Assembly: GCA_031423755.1 (NCBI GenBank)
Contig: JANPGC010000151.1
Coordinates: 1-9,751, forward strand
Direction of reading: 5' to 3'
Length of the DNA: 9,751 nucleotides
Source: JANMEX01 sp031423755
GTDB lineage: Bacteria; Pseudomonadota; Alphaproteobacteria; Rhizobiales; Rhizobiaceae
Shown here: positions 1 to 5,550 of the stretch, one piece after another
How positions within the stretch are numbered: the first letter of the stretch is position 1
Layout: every line of letters starts with the position of its first letter
Notes under the pieces: model-generated
The model's input: only the letters and a program-made list of their open reading frames with translations
What the model was told of the DNA's origin: nothing
Database searches by the model: none
Position numbers and translations under genes: made by a program

Positions 1-117
1 CGCACGCGGTGCATGTTCCGGTCGCCATAGATGGTTTGGATGCGCAGCAAGAATACCGGTCAGCATCTCGACTACTGCGGCGTTGCCATCATTGATCAGC
101 TTCTGGGTCAGGGCCAC
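1..117 (-). CDS. DhaK-type ketose kinase, N-terminal fragment (partial at window edge)
   Basis: This is an open frame of 39 codons that runs off the left edge. It begins at a GTG (117-115) preceded by a strong ribosome binding site, GGAGGG at 128-123, with 5 nt spacing. The visible start reads VALTQKLIND, followed by VVEMLTGILAAHP at about residues 15-27. A KLIND start followed by an EML-G-xxAAHP stretch resembles the N-terminus of DhaK-domain proteins (dihydroxyacetone kinases and the related erythrulose kinases). The catalytic part lies outside the window, so the assignment rests on a short segment. It lies 88 bp downstream of rpiB on the same strand and may be the fourth gene of the eryR-tpiB-rpiB unit. 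By inference it phosphorylates dihydroxyacetone or D- or L-erythrulose. Erythrulose phosphates are the substrates of the two isomerases just upstream. A different kinase or an unrelated protein cannot be excluded. Confidence 0.5.
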   Translation of the reverse strand, partial: MALTQKLINDGNAAVVEMLTGILAAHPNHLWRPEHAPRA

Positions 118-143
118 CTCAACCCTCCGCGTCTAAATGAACA

Positions 144-166
144 CGCTGGATTATCGCTGCCCAGCG
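144..166 (-). terminator. Inverted repeat, possible weak terminator between rpiB and the DhaK-like gene
   Basis: The perfect 6 bp arms CGCTGG (144-149) and CCAGCG (161-166) flank an 11 nt loop. Read on the minus strand, the second arm is followed by TGTTCATTT, which is only moderately U-rich. It could act as a weak or partial terminator that lowers expression of the downstream kinase gene, or as an RNA processing site. The structure is seen in the sequence. The function is inference. Confidence 0.3.
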
Positions 167-184
167 CAAACCTGCAAGCCTCCA

Positions 185-204
185 TTGGCCTCCGGTGGAG
201 CCAA
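185..204 (-). other. Strong RNA hairpin directly after the rpiB stop
   Basis: On the minus strand the transcript reads TTGGCTCC, loop ACC, GGAGGCCAA. This is an 8 bp stem with one bulged G and a 3 nt loop. It begins 1 nt after the rpiB stop codon (208-206). No U-run follows, so it is not a classical intrinsic terminator. It could protect the 3' end of the upstream mRNA, or mark a processing site before the next gene. Confidence 0.35.
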
Positions 205-205
205 A

Positions 206-661
206 TCAGCGCGCATTATATTTTGCGTCCACTTCGTCGATTGCAGCTACATTTCCAGCTGAGCGGCCATTCTCGTCAAATGTTTGGGCGAGGTAGGCGT
301 CGGCAATCGCCTTGGCGAGTTCGGTACCAATCACGCGCGCGCCCATCGTGATGATTTGCGCATTGTTGGACAGAGCGGCACGTTCAGCCGAATACGTATC
401 ATGTGTTAGCGCAGCGCGGATTCCCGGCACCTTGTTGGCTGAAATGCACACACCAATGCCGGTGCCGCAGACAAGGATCGCGCGGTCATATTTGCCCGCA
501 ATCAAGTCTGAGCCGACACGGTCAGAAAGATTTGCATAAAATGGTTCAGCGCCCTTGTCGGTACGCGAAACTTCGAACACATCGAAGCGGTCTTTCAAAT
601 GGTCGGCGAGCATTTTGGCAAGCCCTTCGCCTGCGCTGTCTCCGGCGATTGCTAGTTTCAT
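206..661 (-). CDS. rpiB: D-erythrulose 4-phosphate isomerase (RpiB family, EryI)
   Basis: This 151-residue cytoplasmic RpiB/LacA-family isomerase matches the usual family length. In Brucella the orthologue (EryI) converts D-erythrulose 4-phosphate to D-erythrose 4-phosphate, the last step of erythritol breakdown. The start is ATG 661-659, not an upstream ATG in the same frame. An AGGAGA ribosome binding site lies just upstream, and the ATG overlaps the tpiB stop in an ATGA junction. Visible motifs are an N-terminal phosphate loop GDSAGEG (residues 7-13), the catalytic Cys65 in VCGTGIG, SANKVPGIRAA (74-84) and SNNAQIITMGARVIG (98-112). The position where E. coli RpiB has its ring-opening histidine (RQHND) appears to be Ser98, and the DH pair near the N-terminus is D8-S9. 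Both fit a substrate that cannot form a furanose ring. The context with tpiB and eryR makes the EryI role far more likely than ribose 5-phosphate isomerase. Confidence 0.93.
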   Translation of the reverse strand: MKLAIAGDSAGEGLAKMLADHLKDRFDVFEVSRTDKGAEPFYANLSDRVGSDLIAGKYDRAILVCGTGIGVCISANKVPGIRAALTHDTYSAERAALSNNAQIITMGARVIGTELAKAIADAYLAQTFDENGRSAGNVAAIDEVDAKYNAR

Positions 662-1446
662 GACTGTCTCCTGGTTGATATTGCACCTGCACACCTATCG
701 AGGATGCCGAGATAGCCATCGACGCTCCAGGCCGAGCGGCCTATGAATAGCCCGTCAATGTGCGGGCAGGTGATGAGTTCTTCACAATTTTCCGGATTGA
801 CCGAGCCGCCATAGAGGCATGGAACACGGCGGCCAAGCACATCTTGGGCAACCGCAATGATTTCAGCTTGCCGGGCGTCGGCATATTCGGACGTCGCCGG
901 GATGCCATTGATGCCTATTGCCCAGACGGGCTCATAGGCAAGCAGGATTGACGCAGATTTTTGCGATCCTGAAAGCCGGTCAAGCGCGCGCCGGACTTGG
1001 GTTTCCAGCACCTCGGCTGCCCGCCCGGCTCCTCGCTCGGCAAGGGTTTCACCGATGCATATGAGCGGTATCAACCCATGCCGCACCGCAGCCTCGGTCT
1101 TCAATCCGACCGTTTGATCCGTTTCGCCGAAATGCTCGCGGCGCTCGGAATGACCCAGTTCCACAATATCCAGATTGCAATCCTTCAGCATCGCTGGCGA
1201 AATCTCCCCAGTCCAGGCGCCTTCGTCCGCCCAGTGCATGTTCTGCGCACCCACCTTCACGGACGTGCTCGCCAACGTCTCTTTCACTTGACGCACCGCA
1301 GTGAACGGCGGAATGACAAAGCGCTGAATACGAGGATCAGAGGTGACGTCTGCGTCAGCAAGGTCATTGGCAAACGATTGTGCCTCTGCCAAGGTCTTGT
1401 TCATCTTCCAGCTCGTGCCTATCCAATACTGCGACATTTCAAACAT
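658..1446 (-). CDS. tpiB: L-erythrulose 1-phosphate isomerase (triose-phosphate isomerase family, EryH/TpiA2)
   Basis: This 262-residue TIM-barrel protein belongs to the triose-phosphate isomerase family. The Brucella orthologue EryH interconverts L-erythrulose 1-phosphate and D-erythrulose 4-phosphate. Visible active-site elements are Lys14 in SWKMN, catalytic His99 in ELGHSERR (96-103), catalytic Glu172 in AYEPVWAIG (170-178), and the phosphate-binding LYGGSVNPEN (211-220) with IGRSAW (235-240). The Asn of the GNWKMN signature in ordinary triose-phosphate isomerase is Ser12 here. The flexible loop after WAIG (INGIP) also departs from the usual TGK type. The start at 1446 is chosen because it overlaps the eryR stop (TAATG) and has AAAGG upstream. 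A second in-frame ATG at 1437 would give MSQYWIG and is also possible. The end overlaps rpiB by 4 nt (ATGA), which suggests translational coupling in an eryR-tpiB-rpiB operon. Confidence 0.92.
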   Translation of the reverse strand: MFEMSQYWIGTSWKMNKTLAEAQSFANDLADADVTSDPRIQRFVIPPFTAVRQVKETLASTSVKVGAQNMHWADEGAWTGEISPAMLKDCNLDIVELGHSERREHFGETDQTVGLKTEAAVRHGLIPLICIGETLAERGAGRAAEVLETQVRRALDRLSGSQKSASILLAYEPVWAIGINGIPATSEYADARQAEIIAVAQDVLGRRVPCLYGGSVNPENCEELITCPHIDGLFIGRSAWSVDGYLGILDRCAGAISTRRQS

Positions 1447-2219
1447 TAGTTTGCCTTTGCATCTGCAACGGTCAGTGTGACTCCGGATTTTTTGATCCCG
1501 GCCATGGAGTCAGGCGCAGGTTCGCTGTCAGTGACAACCACATCAAAGTCCGCCAGATCAGCAAGCACATGCAAGGCCGTGCGATTGAAGCGCAGGTGAT
1601 TGACCAGCAGGCAAGATTTGGCCGACGCCGCCATCATGGCGCGCTTGGCACGTATCACGCTGTCATCCATATGGAACACGTGCGTGCCTGAGACGGCGGG
1701 TGTCGAGACAAAGGCGATGTCGGCGCGGAGCCGTGACAGGGCCTCTTCGGTGACAACGCCAAAATAGCCGTTGAACTTGGCAGAGAAGACGCCGCCAAGC
1801 GCGATCAGGATAATGCCAGCCTCACCTTTCAGCGCGTCAACAATGGCGGCATTGTTGGTGATGACGGTGAGCGGCCGCCTCTTGGGAAGCATCGCGCCAA
1901 GCACCGCCGCCATTGAGCCGTCATTGACCATCACAGTCATGCCGGGCTCTATGATCTCCAGCGCTGCGGCTGCCATCCGGGTCTTGGCGTCGCCTCCTTG
2001 GCGCTCGCGGAAACGGAAATCGCTTTCGAACTGCGTGCCCGCCTCAATCGTCGCGCCACCGCGCATCTTGCGCAAAAGGCCGCCCTGTTCAAGCTCGTCA
2101 AGATCGCGGTGGATGGTCATTTTGGAAACGGTATGGCGGGCCGCCAGATCATCAAGATCGACCGATCCTTGCTCGACAAGCAGGTCCATGATGAGTTGTT
2201 GTCGTTCCTCGCGTCGCAC
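1446..2219 (-). CDS. eryR: DeoR-family transcriptional regulator of the erythritol isomerase operon
   Basis: This 257-residue DeoR/GlpR-family regulator has the usual family length of about 250. The N-terminal winged helix-turn-helix runs through residues 5-56, with the family signature VSKMTIHRDLDELEQ at 31-45, then LLRKMRGGA at 48-56. The C-terminal DeoRC domain (about 75-240), which resembles sugar-phosphate isomerases, would bind a phosphorylated intermediate. A much longer open frame extends upstream to 2771. I reject that extension because the GTG at 2219-2217 begins MRREERQQLI, a standard DeoR start, and has GGGAG 6 nt upstream. The extension would also read through AT-rich promoter sequence. 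The stop overlaps the tpiB start (TAATG). By analogy with EryR of rhizobia and Brucella it controls the tpiB-rpiB genes. It probably also controls its own promoter and perhaps the divergent bisphosphatase gene. Confidence 0.9.
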   Translation of the reverse strand: MRREERQQLIMDLLVEQGSVDLDDLAARHTVSKMTIHRDLDELEQGGLLRKMRGGATIEAGTQFESDFRFRERQGGDAKTRMAAAALEIIEPGMTVMVNDGSMAAVLGAMLPKRRPLTVITNNAAIVDALKGEAGIILIALGGVFSAKFNGYFGVVTEEALSRLRADIAFVSTPAVSGTHVFHMDDSVIRAKRAMMAASAKSCLLVNHLRFNRTALHVLADLADFDVVVTDSEPAPDSMAGIKKSGVTLTVADAKAN

Positions 2220-2370
2220 GTCTTGCTCCCAATTTGATCCGGGTAATGCCAGAACCACTATGTTATAATAACACAGAGATTCACATATGCAACATATTTT
2301 ATGTGATATTGTGATTTTATCTTGTGATAATAAGGAAAGAATGTTAGCGCGAAATCCGGGAGGACTTCTG
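2220..2370. promoter_or_regulatory. Divergent regulatory region between eryR and the bisphosphatase genes
   Basis: This stretch is clearly richer in A+T than the flanking genes. It holds a perfect 13 bp palindrome (2261-2273), an inverted pair TCACATA (2281-2287) and TATGTGA (2300-2306), and further TGTGAT copies at 2310-2315 and 2323-2328. A plausible minus-strand promoter for eryR is TTGCAT (2292-2287), a 16 bp spacer, and TATTAT (2270-2265). That places the palindrome over the -10 element, where a repressor would block transcription. A plausible plus-strand -10 element, GATAAT (2326-2331), has no convincing -35. EryR is the obvious candidate binding protein. All functional statements here are inference from position and symmetry. 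Confidence 0.55.
2261..2273. promoter_or_regulatory. 13 bp perfect palindrome, candidate EryR operator
   Basis: TGTTAT-A-ATAACA is perfectly symmetric about one central base. It lies 42 bp upstream of the eryR start and overlaps the proposed -10 of the eryR promoter. This is a suitable place for autorepression by a DeoR-family protein. Because it is built from A/T-rich letters, chance symmetry is possible. Confidence 0.4.
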
Positions 2371-2526
2371 ATGATCGTTAACGGGCCTGCGGCTGATAAT
2401 GCCCCGCATTTTCCTGCGGAATACCAGCTGAATGGAGGCTTTGCCATTCTCATTCCCCGCCGTGGGCAAACGCAAACGGAAACGCTAACCTTAGTGTCAG
2501 CAACCGGTTCCAGAGGTTTTAAATGA
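2371..2526 (+). CDS. Possible 51-residue leader ORF coupled to the bisphosphatase gene
   Basis: An ATG at 2371 stands 7 nt after a strong ribosome binding site (GGAGG within GGGAGGA, 2358-2364) and opens 51 codons. Its TGA (2524-2526) overlaps the bisphosphatase ATG (2523-2525) as ATGA. The product begins MIVNGPAADNAPHF and ends SATGSRGFK. I do not recognise it. It has no signal peptide, membrane helix or cysteine pattern. An in-frame ATG at 2341 with AAGGA upstream is an alternative start. The strong initiation site and the coupled junction argue for translation. The short length, the unrecognised sequence and an equally open frame on the opposite strand argue against a conserved protein. 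It may be a leader peptide that sets translation of the next gene, or a chance ORF in the 5' untranslated region. Confidence 0.3.
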   Translation: MIVNGPAADNAPHFPAEYQLNGGFAILIPRRGQTQTETLTLVSATGSRGFK

Positions 2527-3539
2527 CCGTTCCATTCCAGCTTCCCAATGACAGCGACCGCGTGCTGCCGACAATTGAGTCTCATCTGGCGGCATTCTCG
2601 AAAGACAATCCGGAGATGGAGGAGCTGGCTCAGTTGATCGGCATCATTGCCGCAACGGCGATTCCGCTCGGGCGGCGGCTTGCGCTCGGTGCCATTCCGG
2701 GCAATCCAGCCGCGCTCGTGGGCACAAACGAAAGCGGCGACGCGCAGAAGGCGCTGGATGTGGCAGCGCACGATCTCTACATCAAAGCGTTGAGAGCAGG
2801 CAACGTGCGATCCATACTCTCGGAGGAAGCAGAAGATATTGTCGATCTAAACCCGGATGGCCGCTATAATGTCGCCATCGACCCAATAGACGGCTCCGGC
2901 AGTATCGGAATCGGAGCGCCACTCGGCGTCCTCTTTTGCGTCTTCCCGTCAGACGATGGCTTTCTGCGCTCGGGTCGAGACATCCTTGCGGCGGGCTATA
3001 TATCCTTCGGTCATGCGTGCGACATCGCCTTCAGCATGGGCAGCGGTGTCACAATAGCGACGCTTGACCACAGGATTGGCACATTTTGCGTCGTCGACCA
3101 GGGCTGGAAAATGCCCTTGGAAAGTCCGATGCTGGCCTACAACGCGTCAAACACTGGCGTCTGGTCAGGCGGTCTGCAACGCTACGTAGCCGATTGTCTT
3201 GCTGGCAAAAAGGGCCCGCGCGGTCGCAGCTTCAACATGCGCTGGTTGGGCGCTGCCGTCGGCGACCTCCACCGCATCGTACGCCAAGGCGGAATCTTCC
3301 TTTATCCGGGAGATCGGCGTCCCGGATACGAGAAGGGCAGGTTGCGTCTTCTATATGAGGTCTTTCCAATTGCCTACATCATCGAGCAAGCGGGCGGCGC
3401 AGCGACAGACGAGCAGGGCCCCGTGCTTGACCGCATACCGGAAAGCCACCACGAGCATGCACCATTGATCTTTGGATCGCGCGCCGAAATGCAAGTCTTG
3501 CACTCTTACCTCGACCAGAATCTCAACGGAGAATTTTGA
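2523..3539 (+). CDS. fbp: Class I fructose-bisphosphatase (possible sedoheptulose-bisphosphatase)
   Basis: This 338-residue cytoplasmic enzyme of the class I fructose-1,6-bisphosphatase family (usual length about 340) hydrolyses the 1-phosphate of fructose 1,6-bisphosphate. Members encoded in Calvin-cycle clusters (CbbF) also take sedoheptulose 1,7-bisphosphate. Visible motifs are SGDAQKALDVAAHD (71-84), the metal-binding SEEAED (100-105), IDPIDGSGSIG (119-129), FNMRWLGAAVGDLHR (237-251), GGIFLYPGD (256-264), the substrate-binding KGRLRLLYE (271-279) and GGAATD (291-296). The active-site loop is unusual. Most class I enzymes read DPLDGSSNID, whereas this one has G-S in place of S-N and Gly in place of the following Asp. 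The start is ATG 2523 with AGAGG (2512-2516) 6 nt upstream. The aldolase ATG follows 2 nt after this stop, so the two are co-translated. Its place inside an erythritol locus suggests handling of sugar phosphates made from erythrose 4-phosphate. That role is inference. Confidence 0.88.
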   Translation: MTVPFQLPNDSDRVLPTIESHLAAFSKDNPEMEELAQLIGIIAATAIPLGRRLALGAIPGNPAALVGTNESGDAQKALDVAAHDLYIKALRAGNVRSILSEEAEDIVDLNPDGRYNVAIDPIDGSGSIGIGAPLGVLFCVFPSDDGFLRSGRDILAAGYISFGHACDIAFSMGSGVTIATLDHRIGTFCVVDQGWKMPLESPMLAYNASNTGVWSGGLQRYVADCLAGKKGPRGRSFNMRWLGAAVGDLHRIVRQGGIFLYPGDRRPGYEKGRLRLLYEVFPIAYIIEQAGGAATDEQGPVLDRIPESHHEHAPLIFGSRAEMQVLHSYLDQNLNGEF

Positions 3540-3541
3540 CT

Positions 3542-4585
3542 ATGGCGCGCATCACACTCAGGCAGCTTCTCGACCACGCCGCCGAAAATGACTACGGCCT
3601 GCCTGCCTTCAACATGAGCAATATGGAGCAAGGCCTATCGATCATGGCGGCAGCTGACAAAGTCGGCGCGCCTGTGATCCTGCAAGCCAGCCGCGGTGCC
3701 CGCGCCTATGCCAATGATCTGATGCTGGCACGCATGATCGACGCGTTGATTGAAATCTATCCGCATATTCCCATCTGCATGCATCTCGACCATGGCAATA
3801 ATCTGGGCACTTGCGTAACCGCCATCCAGAACGGCTTCACCTCTGTAATGATGGACGGCTCGCTGAAGGCCGACGGGGTAACTCCCGCCGACTATGCCTA
3901 CAATGCCGCCATCACGCGGGACGTTGTGCACATCGCCCACGCCGCCGGCGTTTCGGTGGAAGGCGAGATCGGCGTGCTTGGTTCGTTGGAAACCGGAATG
4001 GGCGATCAGGAAGATGGCCACGGCGCGACGGAGAAGCTCTCTGAAGACCAGTTGCTGACAGACCCGGAAGAAGCGGAACGCTTCGTTACCGAGACTGGCG
4101 TAGACGCGCTTGCTGTGGCAATGGGCACAAGCCACGGCGCCTACAAGTTTACCCGCGCCCCGGATGGCGACGTGCTGGCAATGGATGTGATTGAAGCGAT
4201 TCACAAGCGATTGCCGAACACGCATCTGGTAATGCACGGATCTTCTTCGGTTCCGGCGGAGTTGCGCGATGTCATCAACGCCCATGGCGGTGAGATCAAA
4301 CCGGCCTGGGGCGTGCCGATCGAGGAGATTCAGCGCGGCATCCGCCACGGTGTGCGCAAGGTCAACATCGACACGGACATAAGGCTTGCCATCACGGCGG
4401 CAGTTCGCCAAGCGATGTGGGAAGACCCGTCCGAATTTGATCCGCGCAAATACATGAAGCCAGCGATGGCCGGCATCGAAAAAATCTGCGCGGAGCGGTT
4501 CACCGCGTTCGGAGCTGCGGGCCAAGCCGACAAGATCAGGCCGAAACTCACTTCGGCCATGGCCAAATACTACTTGTCCGCCTGA
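3542..4585 (+). CDS. fba: Class II fructose-bisphosphate aldolase, CbbA type
   Basis: This 347-residue zinc-dependent aldolase cleaves or forms fructose 1,6-bisphosphate. Calvin-cycle type members also join dihydroxyacetone phosphate to erythrose 4-phosphate, giving sedoheptulose 1,7-bisphosphate. Visible residues are catalytic Asp83 and zinc ligand His84 in MHLDHGN (80-86), GFTSVMMDGS (98-107), GEIGVLGSLETG (141-152, with Glu142), the zinc ligand His198 in GTSHGAYKF (195-203), the zinc ligand His232 in MHGSSS (231-236) and NIDTD (275-279) near the phosphate site. I place the start at ATG 3542, 2 nt after the bisphosphatase TGA, with GGAG at 3528-3531 upstream. A TTG at 3536 would add two residues. 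Only 5 bp separate the stop from the convergent eryD stop. The open frames on the opposite strand here are shadows. The family is certain. The preferred substrate is not. Confidence 0.92.
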   Translation: MARITLRQLLDHAAENDYGLPAFNMSNMEQGLSIMAAADKVGAPVILQASRGARAYANDLMLARMIDALIEIYPHIPICMHLDHGNNLGTCVTAIQNGFTSVMMDGSLKADGVTPADYAYNAAITRDVVHIAHAAGVSVEGEIGVLGSLETGMGDQEDGHGATEKLSEDQLLTDPEEAERFVTETGVDALAVAMGTSHGAYKFTRAPDGDVLAMDVIEAIHKRLPNTHLVMHGSSSVPAELRDVINAHGGEIKPAWGVPIEEIQRGIRHGVRKVNIDTDIRLAITAAVRQAMWEDPSEFDPRKYMKPAMAGIEKICAERFTAFGAAGQADKIRPKLTSAMAKYYLSA

Positions 4586-4590
4586 GCGGG

Positions 4591-5550
4591 TCACTTTGGG
4601 CCGAGTATAGCCACGGCAGTGCGTTCGTCGGTAATCAGCCCCTTGAGACGGCGGCTGGTGAGGACCGCACGGATAGCGGCGATTTTGGACGCGCCGCCAG
4701 CGATAGCGACAATCGAATCTGTCCCGGGCTTCGCCATCGCAACAGAAAGAGTGCGCGCGGTCAGCGTGGTTTCCAGAGTGCGGCCCTGCGCGTCAAAGAA
4801 ATGCCCCAGCATTTCACCGACACCGCCGTCGGCGGAAATTTCCCTTATCTCCTTCCGCTCGATCATGCCTGATGACACAAGCTGCGCATCCGGCTCCACA
4901 GTGCCGATCCCGACGATTTTCAGGTCTGCATTGTTGGCCATCGCAAACACGTCTGCCACCCCGCGCTGTGAAAGAAGCACCTCGCGGTCTTCAGCAGAAT
5001 TGGCAAAAAACGGCACTGGCATCACAAAGGGTTGCGCTCCGGTCTTTTCGGCAAGACGGTGCATCACATCGTGCGGATTGGCGGCATAATTGCGGGTGAA
5101 GCCGCCAAGCAGGGAGACGAAGCGCAGGCCTTTTGCGTCAAGCCGCGGCATGTCCTGGACAACGGCAGCGAGTGTGCGGCCATGTCCAAGGCCGATCACC
5201 GCCAGATCGCCACGCTCTATTTCACGCCGCAGGAAGCTTGCTCCGGCAACACCAAGAGCCCGCAGCGGAAGACCATCCTCGCCGAGATCCGGCGCAACCT
5301 CGCAATAGTCCAGCCCGTAACGGGCGGCGAGCCTCATTTCAAGGTCAACGCATTCGACAATGTCGCCATCAATCGTCACCTTGACGATGCCATCAGCCAC
5401 GGCGCGGGCGATGAGACGATGGGTTTTAACGGAAGGCAGCCCAAGCCGCTTTGCGACAGCCGCCTGCGTCAGACCACCGGCATAGTGCAACCACGCAGCG
5501 CGGATGGCAAGGGAATCGTCGCTGTCATTCTGTGCCGTCTTGCGTGCCAT
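4591..5550 (-). CDS. eryD: SorC/DeoR-type repressor of the ery operon
   Basis: This 319-residue regulator of the SorC sugar-binding family matches the usual family length. An N-terminal helix-turn-helix lies at about residues 15-52, seen as LTQAAVAKRLGLPSVKTHRL (27-46). The large C-terminal effector domain runs from about 65 to 316. It contains GLGHGRTL (120-127), SLLGGFTRN (146-154), IVGIG (212-216) and GGASKIAAIRAVL followed by LITDERTA (285-312). Brucella EryD represses eryABCD and is relieved by erythritol, and this gene stands in the same fourth position. The start is ATG 5550. An in-frame TAG three codons upstream rules out an N-terminal extension. The ribosome binding site is weak, and 109 bp separate it from eryC. 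It may therefore be made at a lower level than the enzymes. Confidence 0.93.
   Translation of the reverse strand: MARKTAQNDSDDSLAIRAAWLHYAGGLTQAAVAKRLGLPSVKTHRLIARAVADGIVKVTIDGDIVECVDLEMRLAARYGLDYCEVAPDLGEDGLPLRALGVAGASFLRREIERGDLAVIGLGHGRTLAAVVQDMPRLDAKGLRFVSLLGGFTRNYAANPHDVMHRLAEKTGAQPFVMPVPFFANSAEDREVLLSQRGVADVFAMANNADLKIVGIGTVEPDAQLVSSGMIERKEIREISADGGVGEMLGHFFDAQGRTLETTLTARTLSVAMAKPGTDSIVAIAGGASKIAAIRAVLTSRRLKGLITDERTAVAILGPK

Noticed and set aside
3..38. A possible frameshift in the DhaK-like fragment, because another frame reads QTIYGDRNMHRV after AAH
   Set aside because: The original frame stays open to the window edge and reads acceptably for the family, so nothing forces a frameshift. 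Sequence further left would settle it.
2220..2771. A 184-codon N-terminal extension of eryR in the same open frame
   Set aside because: It would make the regulator 441 residues, far above the DeoR norm. It reads through the AT-rich promoter and into the bisphosphatase on the opposite strand, and a good GTG start with ribosome binding site at 2219 gives the standard length.
3635..4594. A 319-codon open frame opposite the aldolase gene
   Set aside because: The aldolase is fully supported by catalytic motifs. The opposite frame is rich in His, Arg and Cys in no family pattern, as expected from the shadow of a GC-rich gene.
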